Below are positions 38,252-48,399 of a stretch of DNA of 64,000 nucleotides, piece after piece. The DNA comes from Rhodotorula mucilaginosa. Its lineage: Eukaryota > Basidiomycota > Microbotryomycetes > Sporidiobolales > Sporidiobolaceae. The number at the start of each line of letters is the position of its first letter. Position 1 is the stretch's first letter. Location of the stretch: contig CP137869.1 of assembly GCA_034406715.1 (NCBI GenBank), forward strand, positions 806,001 through 870,000. Direction: 5' to 3'. The notes under the pieces were generated by a model. It had not been told where the DNA came from. It searched no databases and saw only the letters and a list, made by a program, of their open reading frames with translations. A program made the position numbers and the translations under genes.

Positions 38252-41200
38252 ATGGTCGTCAAACCGAACAAGAGTGGGTGAGTGTACCGGATCTGCTTCG
38301 GCAACTTTTCTTCCCTCCTCGTCATCTCTATTCCAACATCTCCCGCGGCACCGGACCATCCACGAGAGGTACCGGCCTGTCTGGCTTGTACCCACATGCC
38401 CTGGCCTGCCTCAAGAGAAGAACCAAGCAATGGAGCTGACCTGCATGCTTCCCTCGGCCTTCTTTCGTGCGCCTTTGCAGCGGTCAATGGACCAAGTCGG
38501 GCTACACCGACTTGGCCGACCATGCCCTGATCGGCAACATGTGCGTTCCGTTCGCTGGTCCGGTAGTGACGAGATCGATGCTCATCGTTTAGGTCCAATC
38601 TCGCAGGCGAACCGCGGCGTTGGTCTCGATTTCGGGAACGGTCGCCCAGCTCTGCCTGCCGCACTTTGACTCGCCTTCGGTGTTTGCTCGCATTCTCGAC
38701 AAGGACCACGGCGGCCACTTTTCGATTCGCCCAGAGTGAGTTTGCGAGCCGTCCGGCCGCACAAGAATTATCTCTTTCCGCTGACTTTTCGCTACTGTGC
38801 AGCAATGTCACGCGATCAAAGCAGCAGTACCTTCCTTCGACCAACATCCTCGCGACCAAGTTCCTCAGTGATGAAGGCGTTGGCCAAGTCGACGACTACA
38901 TGCCGCTTCCGGCGTCCAAGAGCGACAAGTCTTTCCTCCCATGGTTGATCCGTCATGTCACGACCATCCGCGGAGAGCTCACGTTCACGATGGTACGCTT
39001 CTCGTCCTTTTGCCAGTTGAGCATCGAAAACAAGTGCTGACTGATACTTGCCTGCAGGAATGCGCTCCTGCATTCGACTACGCCCGCGCCAGTCACGACA
39101 CCAAGATCGTCAACTCGAAGCGAACGGCCTACTTTGCCTGCCCGGAGCACCTCGATCTCGACTTGCGTTGGGTCATCGCCGGCAGCGACCACCCGAACGA
39201 AGGGCAGCCGGCGCCCAAGGTCGAAGTCGATTACCTCGACTTGTCCGAGCGTGGCCACAAAGGGTGCGTGCGCCAGGGCTCTATTCTTCTTTGCTCTTGT
39301 TTCCGGTTGCGATTCCGGCAATTGAGTAACGAGCGAGCTTTCCACACAGTCACGGCGTAACGGCCAAGTTCACGCTCTACGAGGGGCAGAGCGTCACGTT
39401 CGTCTTGCGCGAGCCTCCCAAGACGGCCACCGAAGGCGAAACTTCGGGTGAAGCGTGTGCAGCGCCGAGTAAGCTCGAGACTACATCCGGATCGAGAGCC
39501 GCATGTATCCTTTTTGCGCTCTAAACTGACTATGCGCGCCTCCAATCGAGCAGACATTCCCGACCGGACCAAGACCCTCGACAGCGAAACTCAAGCCTAC
39601 TCGGCGTGCGACCCTCCTCTCTCGCAAACCCTGATTGAGCGCTTGTTCCACGACACGACTGCGTACTGGCTGAATTGGCTTCACCGCTGCACCTACAAAG
39701 GTCGCTGGCGCGAGACTGTGCAGCGCGCGGCGTTGTGCTTGAAACTTCTCACTTTTGCTCCGACCGGCGCCATCGTGGCCGCTCCCACGTTCTCCCTGCC
39801 GGAAGACCTCGACGGAGCAGGCCGCAACTGGGACTATCGATACGCCTGGATTCGCGACGCCAGCTTCACGGTCTACGCACTCCTGCGACTTGGCTTCACG
39901 GAAGAAGCCGACGCCTACGTCGACTGGCTCAGCAGCCTTCTCAAGAACAAGAATGCCGACGGCAGCCTGCAGATCATGTACACGATCCACGGCGAGAAGG
40001 AGATCCCTGAACAGGAGTTGCACCATCTCGACGGGCACAAGGGCCAGAAACCGGTCCGGATCGGAAACGGCGCGGCGGACCACTTGCAGCTCGACATCTA
40101 CGGCGAGCTGCTCGACGCCGTTTACCTCGCGCAGAAACTGAGTCGTCCTCGTGAGTTCCCCCATTCTACTCTTTGACTACTCTTTGAAGACGTGAGGTGT
40201 GTGAGCTGACTTCTTGAGCCCTTTCAGTGGCTTACGACGATTGGCTCCTCGTGCGTGAGCTCGTCGATCACGTCGTCAAGGTACACGAGAGCCCCGACCT
40301 TTCTATTTGGGGTGAGTATCTGGCCCCCACGGTCACTGTACCGCCTGCAAGCCGCTGACGAGCGCACTTGAGCAGAGGTCCGCGGCGAAAAACAAAACTT
40401 CCTGTACTCCAAGGTGCCCTCTTCTCCTCCTTCTTCTGTCCCCCGTTTGCCCTCGTCACTTGTTCGCTCACCGAGTCCTCCGCCTTCCCTCAGATCATGT
40501 GCTGGGTTGCTATGGACCGCGGTCTCCGCCTCGCCGACAAGCGGTCCCTGCCCTGCCCGAACCGCGACGTCTGGCTCAAGGCGCGCGACAAGCTTTACGA
40601 CGAGATCCAGACGAAGGGGTACAATCACGAACAGCAGTTCTTCGGACAGAGCTACGAGAACAACCATGTGCTCGATGCGGCGGTCCTGATCATGCCGCTC
40701 GTCTTTTTCATGCCGCCGAGTGACCCGCGGTTCCAGAACACGCTCAAGGCGATCATGCGGCCTCGCGACCGCGGCGGGTCAGCACGCGCTTTCCTTTCCC
40801 CATTGCAGCTTAACTGTATAGCTCACACCCTGCGACGCAAACAGGCTGTGGGAGAACTCGCTCGTGTACCGTTACGACACCAAACTTGTCGACGACGGTA
40901 CCGGTGGCGGAGAGGAGGGCAGGTGCGTGCGGACGCTTTTCGATTACGGCAGTGCGCTAGCTTACTCAAACTTGGTGTATGAACTGCAGCTTTTCGATGT
41001 AAGTTTTCCCGGTCCATAACTGCGACTTTGAATCGGGGCTATGCTGACGCGCTTTCTTCGCAGGTGTTCGCTCTGGCTCGTCGAGGCCCTTGCGCGGGCG
41101 GGTCAGTACAACCCCGCGCACTTGACCAAGGCGGTCGGCATCCTCGAGGTGCGTCCTTTCTACTATTGAGTGTGTAGCGGAAGATTGATCCCTGGTCCCT

Positions 41201-41509
41201 CTCCGCAGGACATGCTGGGCTACCTGAACCACTGCGGGCTGATGGGAGAGGAGATCTCCAAAGGAGGCGAAGCGTGAGTCGTGCCTGCCCATTCGACTTT
41301 TGTTTGTGTTTGTGCTCAGCTGACGCATATATGATCCACAGGTTGGGCAATTTCCCGCAGGCAAGACTCATTCCTCCAGGACGGCAGCTGACGACAAGCT
41401 GACTCTTTGGGTTTTTCTCCTTCAGGCATTCTCCCTCGTCGCGCTCATTTCAACCATCTACAACTGCGATCGCGCGACTAACGGTCGCAACTTCCCGCTT
41501 GTCGACTAG
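38252..41509 (+). CDS. Glycoside hydrolase family 15, trehalase/glucoamylase-like
   Basis: At least a dozen exons. A trehalase-like N-terminal beta domain ([34 protein letters not shown]) precedes the (alpha/alpha)6 barrel ([60 protein letters not shown]). The putative general acid lies in [15 protein letters not shown] and the base in [20 protein letters not shown], just before [15 protein letters not shown]. Bacterial relatives cleave trehalose or alpha-glucans; the substrate here is not decided by sequence. There is no signal peptide, so a cytosolic enzyme is likely. Between 40930 and 41064 the frame ([17 protein letters not shown]) requires a 9-nt exon at 40990-40998. The stop is TAG at 41507. 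A copy of the end of the catalytic-base exon, with its intron, follows the stop. Confidence 0.88.
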
Positions 41510-42219
41510 GAGATCTCGAAAGGCGCACCAGCGTGAGTGGCTTTTGCACATATCGCCACTGACTCGCTTAACTCGGATGCATTGACGCCCACCTCTCTCA
41601 CTCGCCCTCCATGTGCGCATTCAGACTCGGAGATACGCTTGTCGACCAGATATGTATATCCAGATCATGTCTATAGCTTTGTAAATCCTGGCGGTAAATT
41701 GCCGTCGACGTCTTGTGATCTGTCCGCTCGCCAATACAGCCTGGCGAGTGTCCGCAATCTGGCCGCCGAATTGCATTCCCGCTGGGCTGGTGGACAATGT
41801 GTGAAGTCGAGCGATGCAGTGGCGAAACCGTTGCAGATGCGCTGATCGCCTCCGCAGGCCGCGACTCGATGCAGCGGGACGAGGGTGAGCTGGCCACCAT
41901 ACCCCGAGCGGCCATTCCGGAGAACTCATAGCTTGGCGATCCAGTAGAGGGATACCGTTCGGGCAAGCTTAGTCAAGCAGAAAGTTGAGCGTTTCAGCAA
42001 GAGCAGATCTTGTCGGAACATCGGATGCTAGAGAGGTCGAGAGCGAGACAGCCCGCCCGCCCACGTGCCAGGGGACCAAATCCGAAGCCTGCTAGCACTG
42101 GGCGCTCCATAGTCGAGCTTTGGAGCGTTGGGCGAGAGTAATGTCGCCCGAAAAGGCGGGTGTGCTGGTCAAACACGAGCGAGGCATCGTCTCCCTCCGA
42201 CCACGACACCTCGATCGCC
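41510..42219. other. Intergenic region with exon-like echo of the GH15 gene
   Basis: The first 160 bases echo a GH15 exon pair: 41510-41532 encodes EISKGAPA and ends in a GTGAGT donor, and from 41625 LGDTLVDQ follows a CATTCAG acceptor in the same phase. It may be 3' UTR with an intron, or a degraded partial duplication. The rest, to 42219, is the promoter of the CID gene; no further gene is seen. Confidence 0.45.
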
Positions 42220-44815
42220 ATGTCCGGAACAGACGTGAGTCGGAGCAGTGCACACGAGCTCCTACATTGGCTGACAACCAGGCCCACTCCCGCAGGACTT
42301 TGACCGCGAGGTCAAGGTGCTCGTCAATCGCGGCAAACTGAGCAGCTCGGCGGTAGCGAGCCTCTCGGAACTCGCCATGGCGAACATACGCGTGCGTGCT
42401 AGCCTGCAACCAGCATGCAGTACTTACCAACTGACGGGGGGCTCTGCTCCCACTCGCGCAGTCCGACTCGCAGCTCGTCTCGACGTTGTACCGACACCAC
42501 CGCAAGGCCTCGCCCGCCAACAAACTCGTCTCGCTCTACCTCATCGACGCCATCGCTCGCGAAGCCAAGTCGAGGCAGAAGAAAGCCGACAAGGAAGGGA
42601 AAGGCGCTGGAACGGCAGCCGGGTCGACGACGCCGGCAGAGTCACCGCCCAGTGCCGCTGCAGGGCCGAGTGCGGGTGACGGAGATTTCGCCAGCTTTTT
42701 GCGAAAACTGGAAGCGGTACTGAGCAAGATCGTGCTCGACAACTGGGAGAACGGGCTACCAGAACATAGGGTCCGTTGCTCCCGGATTACCTGTCACGGC
42801 GGAGCGGTCACTGACTATTTCCACATGTCGACAGGAAAAAGTCCGCAAGGTGCTCGATATCTGGACCAGGGCTTCTACCTTTGGCGCGTCTGCTCTCGCC
42901 AAGATCAGCACCAAGCTCCTCGCAGTCTCGGCCGCAGCTCCCGCCGCACCACAGATGTCTCCAGGTCGCCCGTCTCTCAGTCCAGGTGAGACTCGTTCCG
43001 CTTTGACAAACTTGCTTCCTGGTCTTCTCTCGCTCGCACGTTTCTACGTACGGTATCTCGAATGCTGGACAACACTGGTCCGAGTCGGCGAATGGGTTCT
43101 TGGCGCGGCCTCGCAGCTCCTTCAACAGGGGCATGACGGCGCTCCGTCGGTGCGTAGCACGACTTGCAGCAGTCGCTCTCCAGCCGCAGCAGCTCCGCAA
43201 TGCAGGCCGTATACGTTCAAATCCTTGTGGACCCCAGGCAGCCTTCGAAAAAGAGAAATGAGCAGTCACTGAAGCGTTTGATCTCCCCCCCCCTCCCCCT
43301 TACCCCCGTCCCTTGCGCCCGCGCGATCGACGTATCCCTTCTCGCCGCGACAATGCCCTACTGCGACCCGGTACCTGCCCCTATCCTTTGCATCCCGAAC
43401 GACCTGCTCTTGGAAACCGGCCTCCCCACATCGGCCGCCGCGCAGGTCCGGCAGCAGATACCCCACCTCGAGACTCGACGACGACTGCACCTGCACCTAC
43501 AGCGCCCGCCGGGATCCCCGCGAACGTTCTCGCGTTACTGCAGGCGAAAGCGCCTCCGAGTCAGGCGGCTCTCGAACAGAAGAAGCACGACGACGTCGAG
43601 AGTGAGGTCGAGCGTGCGTTGCGCGAAGCTCGTGAAGGAACATCTCTTGCGTAAGTACTTGCCGATCCTTTGTTGGGTCCTGTGTACGCCTCTGAATCCT
43701 GACTTGTGTACCTACTCCATTTTAGGACTTCCGATGCGCCGCGCGCGAGCGGACCAGGTTCCTTCGCGCCTTCGCACACGCCGTACGCGGGAAACGTCCC
43801 GTCTTCCTCGGCTCCGTTCGGCCACAGCCGGACGTCTCACGGCGGCTCGAATCCTTACTCGGCTCCCTCCGGCGGAGCTCCTTTCCCCCGGGCCGGTCCA
43901 TCGGCGTCGCCTTATGATTCGCAGCGTCCAGGTCCATCCAGCCGAGGTGCCAGTGGCGGATACGGTTCCGCCCCTGCATTCGGCTCGGGCGGCGGAGGAG
44001 CTTACGGCACCTCGTCGAATGCATCCTATCAGTCGCCCCGGGGGCAGTACGGTGAACAAAGTCGTGACGCTCGATCGGGATCGCAAGATTTCGCGAACCA
44101 CACGCGACAGCAAAGCGGCGGGCAAAGTGACGGCGGCCGAGGAGCGGGAACTCGCGGGGGCTCAGATGTTAAGATCCCTTATCAGTCTCGCGACTCTTAT
44201 GGCGGCGGTGGCGGAGGCGGACCGAGAGGACAGACTCGAACATTCGATGCCTCGCAAACCGGTCCCGGCGACAACGTCTACGGCGCCCCGTCGTCCACCT
44301 ATGGTCGGCCAGAGGAGCCGCCTACGAAGAGATTGTACCAACCCGACGCTGCATCGCAGAGTGCGCCCTCTCATGGTGGTGGGTACGGTCAACCGGCGTC
44401 GGCGTCCAGTTTCTCCGGTGAATCCACGCCCTCTCACCAGCAAGCGTTCGGCGTGCCACCGCAAGGCGTCCCGCCCGCTTCAGGGTACCAATCCAACGAC
44501 GTAAGTGCACCGTCGTCATCGTCCGCTGCTCCACCACTCGACCCGACCACGTTCGACGCGACGTCGCCCGCCTCGTGGTCCACCTTTGTCAACCTCCTCC
44601 GGACCTCGCACCCGTACTTTGCCTCGCTCGGACGGATGCCGACTATGGAAGAAGTGATGGGTTTGTGTGCCCCGAGCGCGATGATGGCGTTTGGTGGGGC
44701 GACGACTGGCGGCATGGGCATGGGCATGCCGCCGATGGGAGCAGGCCAAGGGATGATCGGTGGAGGAGGAGGAGCTATGATGCCACACGGAGGCGCCGGT
44801 GGACCGTACTCGTAG
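42220..44815 (+). CDS. CTD-interacting-domain (CID) RNA-processing protein
   Basis: The CID folds as eight helices that bind the phosphorylated C-terminal tail of RNA polymerase II, as in Nrd1, Seb1, Pcf11 and SCAF4/8. Here it is spread over short exons: MSGTD|DFDREVKVLVNRG, SSSAVASLSELAMANI|SDS, QLVSTLYRHHRKASPANKLV, LYLIDAIAREAKSRQKKADK, FASFLRKLEAVLSKIVLDNW and EKVRKVLDIWTRASTFGA. A 460-nt intron (42986-43445) leads to APAGIPANVLALLQ and a charged helix (KKHDDVESEVERALREAREG). It is followed by a long Gly/Ser/Pro/Tyr-rich low-complexity region and a Met/Gly-rich end. I see no RRM, which separates it from Nrd1/Seb1. A role in transcription termination or 3' processing is inferred. Confidence 0.75.
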
Positions 44816-44928
44816 TAAAATTCGAACGCTTAGTCGCAAACATGCTTGCCGCAAATACCTAAAGTTGCCCGAGAGAATGCGAGAAACGTTGCTATAATAA
44901 TTTCTGAACGTTGCTATGATATGCTTAC

Positions 44929-44962
44929 CCGAATTAGAGTGTATGCCGAATTAGAGTGTATG
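44929..44962. repeat. Perfect tandem repeat, 2 x 17 bp
   Basis: The unit CCGAATTAGAGTGTATG occurs twice head to tail. Just before it, GAAACGTTGCTATAATA and GAACGTTGCTATGATA (about 44883 and 44906) form a second, diverged pair. Both lie in the AT-rich gap between the convergent CID and PAP2 genes, where 3'-end signals are expected. Confidence 0.9.
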
Positions 44963-44981
44963 GACAGGGGTTATGTCGATT

Positions 44982-46059
44982 CTATGCTCTAATCTGCCTC
45001 TCCTCCTCTTCCTCCTCTGCGGCATCCTCGACGAGACGGACCCTGCCCTCCTCCGCGTAGCCCCATGCGTCTCGCTCGTCCGCCTCCTTGGCGCCATAGA
45101 CCCGTCGCGGCTTGTCCATCACGCTCAGCTCATCCTCACAGTGTCCACCTGGAGGTGCTGTGAAGATGAACGGTGAAGGATAGTAGGTCGCGTACATGAC
45201 GAGGGCGGAAAGGGCGCCGATCAACGAGCCCGTCACGACATCGGTCGGGTGGTGCCGGTGGTCTTCGAGGCGGGTTACGCAGATCCAGGTACCGAGGAAC
45301 AAGGGCGTGATGACGAGTCCGAACCGGAGCAGGCGGGACTGCAAGAAGCCCGAGCGAGGGAAGGGCGCCGCAAAGGCGAAAGCGCCTGCAGAGCGAGCCA
45401 GCGGCATGAGTACAGGTAGTTCAGCCCACCCGCGGACGTGCACACGTACCGTTCTTTCCTGCCAGGTAGAGACTCAGGAAGAGCATTGCCTGCCACGAAG
45501 TCGAAGAGTGGCCAGAGGGGAAACTCCGCCTCCCATCCTTGACGAGCTCGAGCGGTCCTCGGCACGCATGAGCGACGGCATCCCACTGACACCGGGAGAA
45601 AAAGTCGGGACGGAGTCGGCCGACCTGGAGCGGGAACAGGATCAGCCGTCTCGTGCAGGCTAGACGGAGCAGAGAATGTTTCCGCACCCGGTTCTTGAGG
45701 CACTCGACGACGACGCGCATCAAGGTCCGGCTGCTCATGAAGACCAAAAAGCCATGATGGACGTCGTGTAGGCTCCTCTTGAAGATGCCTCCGACGACGA
45801 GAATGACGACGACGGGCAACCAAAAAGTATAGTTGTCGAGGGCCGAGTTGGGTCCGGCGGGGACATGTTCCTCGGTGACGGGCCATTGCAGGCTCGGATC
45901 GTTGAGGTAATGCGCTGGATCGCGCTTGTACGGGTATTGCAGCTCGACCCACTGGGCGAGGAGATTCACAACGATGACGACGATCCAGTCGACGAGGAGT
46001 GCAGGGGCGACCCAGCGCAGGTGCGACGAGTTGCGCAGCTGCTTCACGAGTCCAGCCAT
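44982..46059 (-). CDS. PAP2-family lipid phosphate phosphatase (DPP1/LPP-like)
   Basis: Integral membrane enzyme that dephosphorylates phosphatidate, lysophosphatidate or diacylglycerol pyrophosphate. The three catalytic motifs are in order: KNRV|GRLRP (K-x6-R-P type), FPSGHSSTSWQ (PSGH) and TRLEDHRHHPTDV (R-x5-H-x3-D type). Membrane segments include WVAPALLVDWIVVIVVNLLA, YTFWLPVVVILVVGGIF, SWQAMLFLSLYLAGKNG, LLRFGLVITPLFLGTWICV and VVTGSLIGALSALVMYATYY. The C terminus is acidic and cytosolic (EEEEEERQIRA). The start at 46059 (MAGLVKQLRN) gives a normal amino-terminal length; three exons. It is divergent from TAD1, with only about 126 bp between the two ATGs. Confidence 0.9.
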
Positions 46060-46185
46060 TCCCGTTCCGCCCGCACCTCGCGTGTATACAGCAGTTAGCT
46101 GTTGAGTGGTAATGTAAGGGCAAGAGCAAGCTCTCTCGGCCGATTCGGCGATCCCTTTGAATCGCTTGGCAAGCGAGGTGAGGTC

Positions 46186-48047
46186 ATGACAGCAGCGACG
46201 ACACCAGCGGAGCAAGCCGAGCATGAAGCGGTCGCACAAGCTGCGCTGGCCAAGTATGCGTCTCTTCCTCGGCGAGGCAAGCCGAAGCGACGCGACAACC
46301 AAGTCCGCGAGTGGACGGTGATGGCAGCCGTGTGCCTCGTCAGGGGCGCAGGTCCGAGTCGACAAGTGCACTGCGTGTCCATAGGGTGAGTCGAAACCCG
46401 GGTGTAAGAGACCGCAGCGACCGAGCTGATCTTTTCCGAGCGCGACAGAACCGGTTTGAAGGCGCTGCCGCACTCGAGATTGCCAGTGCACGGCGACGTA
46501 CTGCACGACTCGCATGCAGAGGTCATCGCTCGGCGAGGCTTTCATCTATGGACGTATGCACAGCTCGAACGAGCGCTCCGAGCCGAGACGGCAAAGGGCA
46601 AAGGTCGTGAACGAGACGATTCGGAGCACGAAGCGGCCTTTTTCGAACGCGATCTCGGAGGATACTGGCGCCTCCGTCCAGAGTGGCGAGTGATGTTCTA
46701 CGTCAGCACACTGCCGTGTAGGTGCTTTCGACAATTTCTACGTTCCTTGCCTCTTGTTGTTGGAATTGACCACTCATTCGTCATCCAGGCGGCGACGCTT
46801 CGACGTTTCTTCTCGCAAAAACGGCCGAGGAGGCCAACAGCCTTGCGGAGAAGATGGCTGCGACCTCACTCGAGCCTGAGTTTCCGCCGGAAAATCCGTC
46901 CGGACAGATGAACGGCGGCAAGACAGTCCCGTCCCTGGTGGCTGCAGCCTCGCTCGGTCTCAGTACCGCTCGAGACCAACCCACTGGTCCCGCCGGAGTT
47001 GATGCCCTACCCTCTACAACCCCTCAAGTGCACCGTGGTCGCGTCTCGTACTCGAGCTTCTCCTGCTTGCGTACCAAACCGGGCCGAGCGGATTCGCCAC
47101 CGACCACTTCGCACTCGTGCAGCGACAAGCTCGCCGTCTGGTCCCTCTTGGGTCTGCAAGGCGCTCTCCTCTCCCAACTGGGTATGCAAAGAATACCGAT
47201 TGACGCCCTCGTGATTGGCGGCGTTCCTCAAGAGCATCGCGAGCGGGTGGGCGAGGAAGCCGGCCGCGCGGTCGGCGGACGACTCGAGGCGTGGGCACGA
47301 TCCGTCGGACTCGGCCAGAACGCTTTTACGCCACCTTTGATTCACTTCACCGATCGCGCCTTTGAGCACGGACGAGAAGCGGTCGCTGCCGACGAAGATT
47401 GCGACGTGTCGGAGGTCGCAAGCTGTTCTGAATGTGCGTCGTCCGCCTGCGCGATCACTCCTGCTCGACTCTCGGAGCTGACCACTCTCGAATGCCAGCA
47501 CTGAGTTACGTCGCCGATCTCGGCGGTGACGAGCGGGAAGCCGTCGAGATCATCAACAACGGAATCCGCCACGGTGCCCCGAGTCGTCGTCAACACCCGA
47601 CTCGACCTCTCCCGCCAAAGGCTCGGTACGTTCTCGAGCGCACGCAAGCCATATAACAGCGCTCACACTCTTTTGTCGAACAGATCTCGACTGTGCAAGC
47701 TATCGCTCTTCGAGCGCTTTGTCCTTGTCCGACAACTCGCAAACGACCCTCTCACAGCTTCAGACTCTTCGAGGTTCGTCCGCCGCTCTGGCCATTATCG
47801 TAAACACAGATGCCTGACGACGCTTGACAACAATAGCGCACCTTTGACGACGTACTACGCCTGCAAGCATGCTCAACTTTCTCCGACGTTGTCGCAGACC
47901 TATCCGGAACCCGGCGAACGCTATCAAGCGCTCAAAACCAAACTTCGCATGCCCAACTCGGGCCCTTTCGGGGGATGGTTGGTCAGTGGGGGACCTTGGG
48001 AGAGTTTTGACTCGCACGGAGACGTGAACGATTCGAAAATGTTGTAG
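46186..48047 (+). CDS. TAD1: tRNA-specific adenosine deaminase 1
   Basis: TAD1/ADAT1 deaminates adenosine 37 of alanine tRNA to inosine. The zinc/catalytic motif is HDSHAEVIARRGFHLW (H-A-E) with the zinc Cys in STLP|CGDAST. Downstream family marks are TDKLAVWSLLGLQGALL-like SDKLAVWSLLGLQGALLSQ, IPIDALVIGG, VNGI-like IINNGIRHG, RSRLCKLSLFERFVLVRQL and the C-terminal GPFGGWLVSGGPWESFD. Six or so exons. The N terminus (MTAATTPAEQAEHEAVAQAA) precedes NQVREWTVMAAVCLV, as in other fungal TAD1. The exon join around 47635-47690 (KA|RSRLCK) is supported by frame. A long linker between the CGDAS motif and the second half is less conserved. Confidence 0.9.
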
Positions 48048-48170
48048 GATGGCACAGTAGTAAGATTAGCTGAGCGAAGGAACAACAGCTGGGGGAACAG
48101 CACACAACATGTCTGGCGAGACGCGATAGCCGCATATTCATAAGAGTGATGGTATATAGGGGGGTAATGT

Positions 48171-48365
48171 TCAGGATAGGTTGCCAGCTGGAATCGGGTC
48201 AAAGCCCCATTGCCAGAGGGCACCGTCGGTTTCGTTGCCAAAGAGCGGCTCGAAATCGTTCAGAACCGAGCCGAGTGCGTCGTTCGTGACAGGCATATAG
48301 GTGCTCGAGCCCGGATTGGCGGCGCCGGAAGCGGAATAGAGCGGCACTTGTGGGTATCCGGTCGA

Positions 48366-48399
<34 letters not shown>

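Noticed and set aside
43164-44504. Open frame of 446 codons on the plus strand
   Set aside because: It is out of frame with the CID gene exons at 43446-44815, which read as the Gly/Ser/Tyr-rich tail typical of such proteins; its own translation is Arg/Pro-rich noise.
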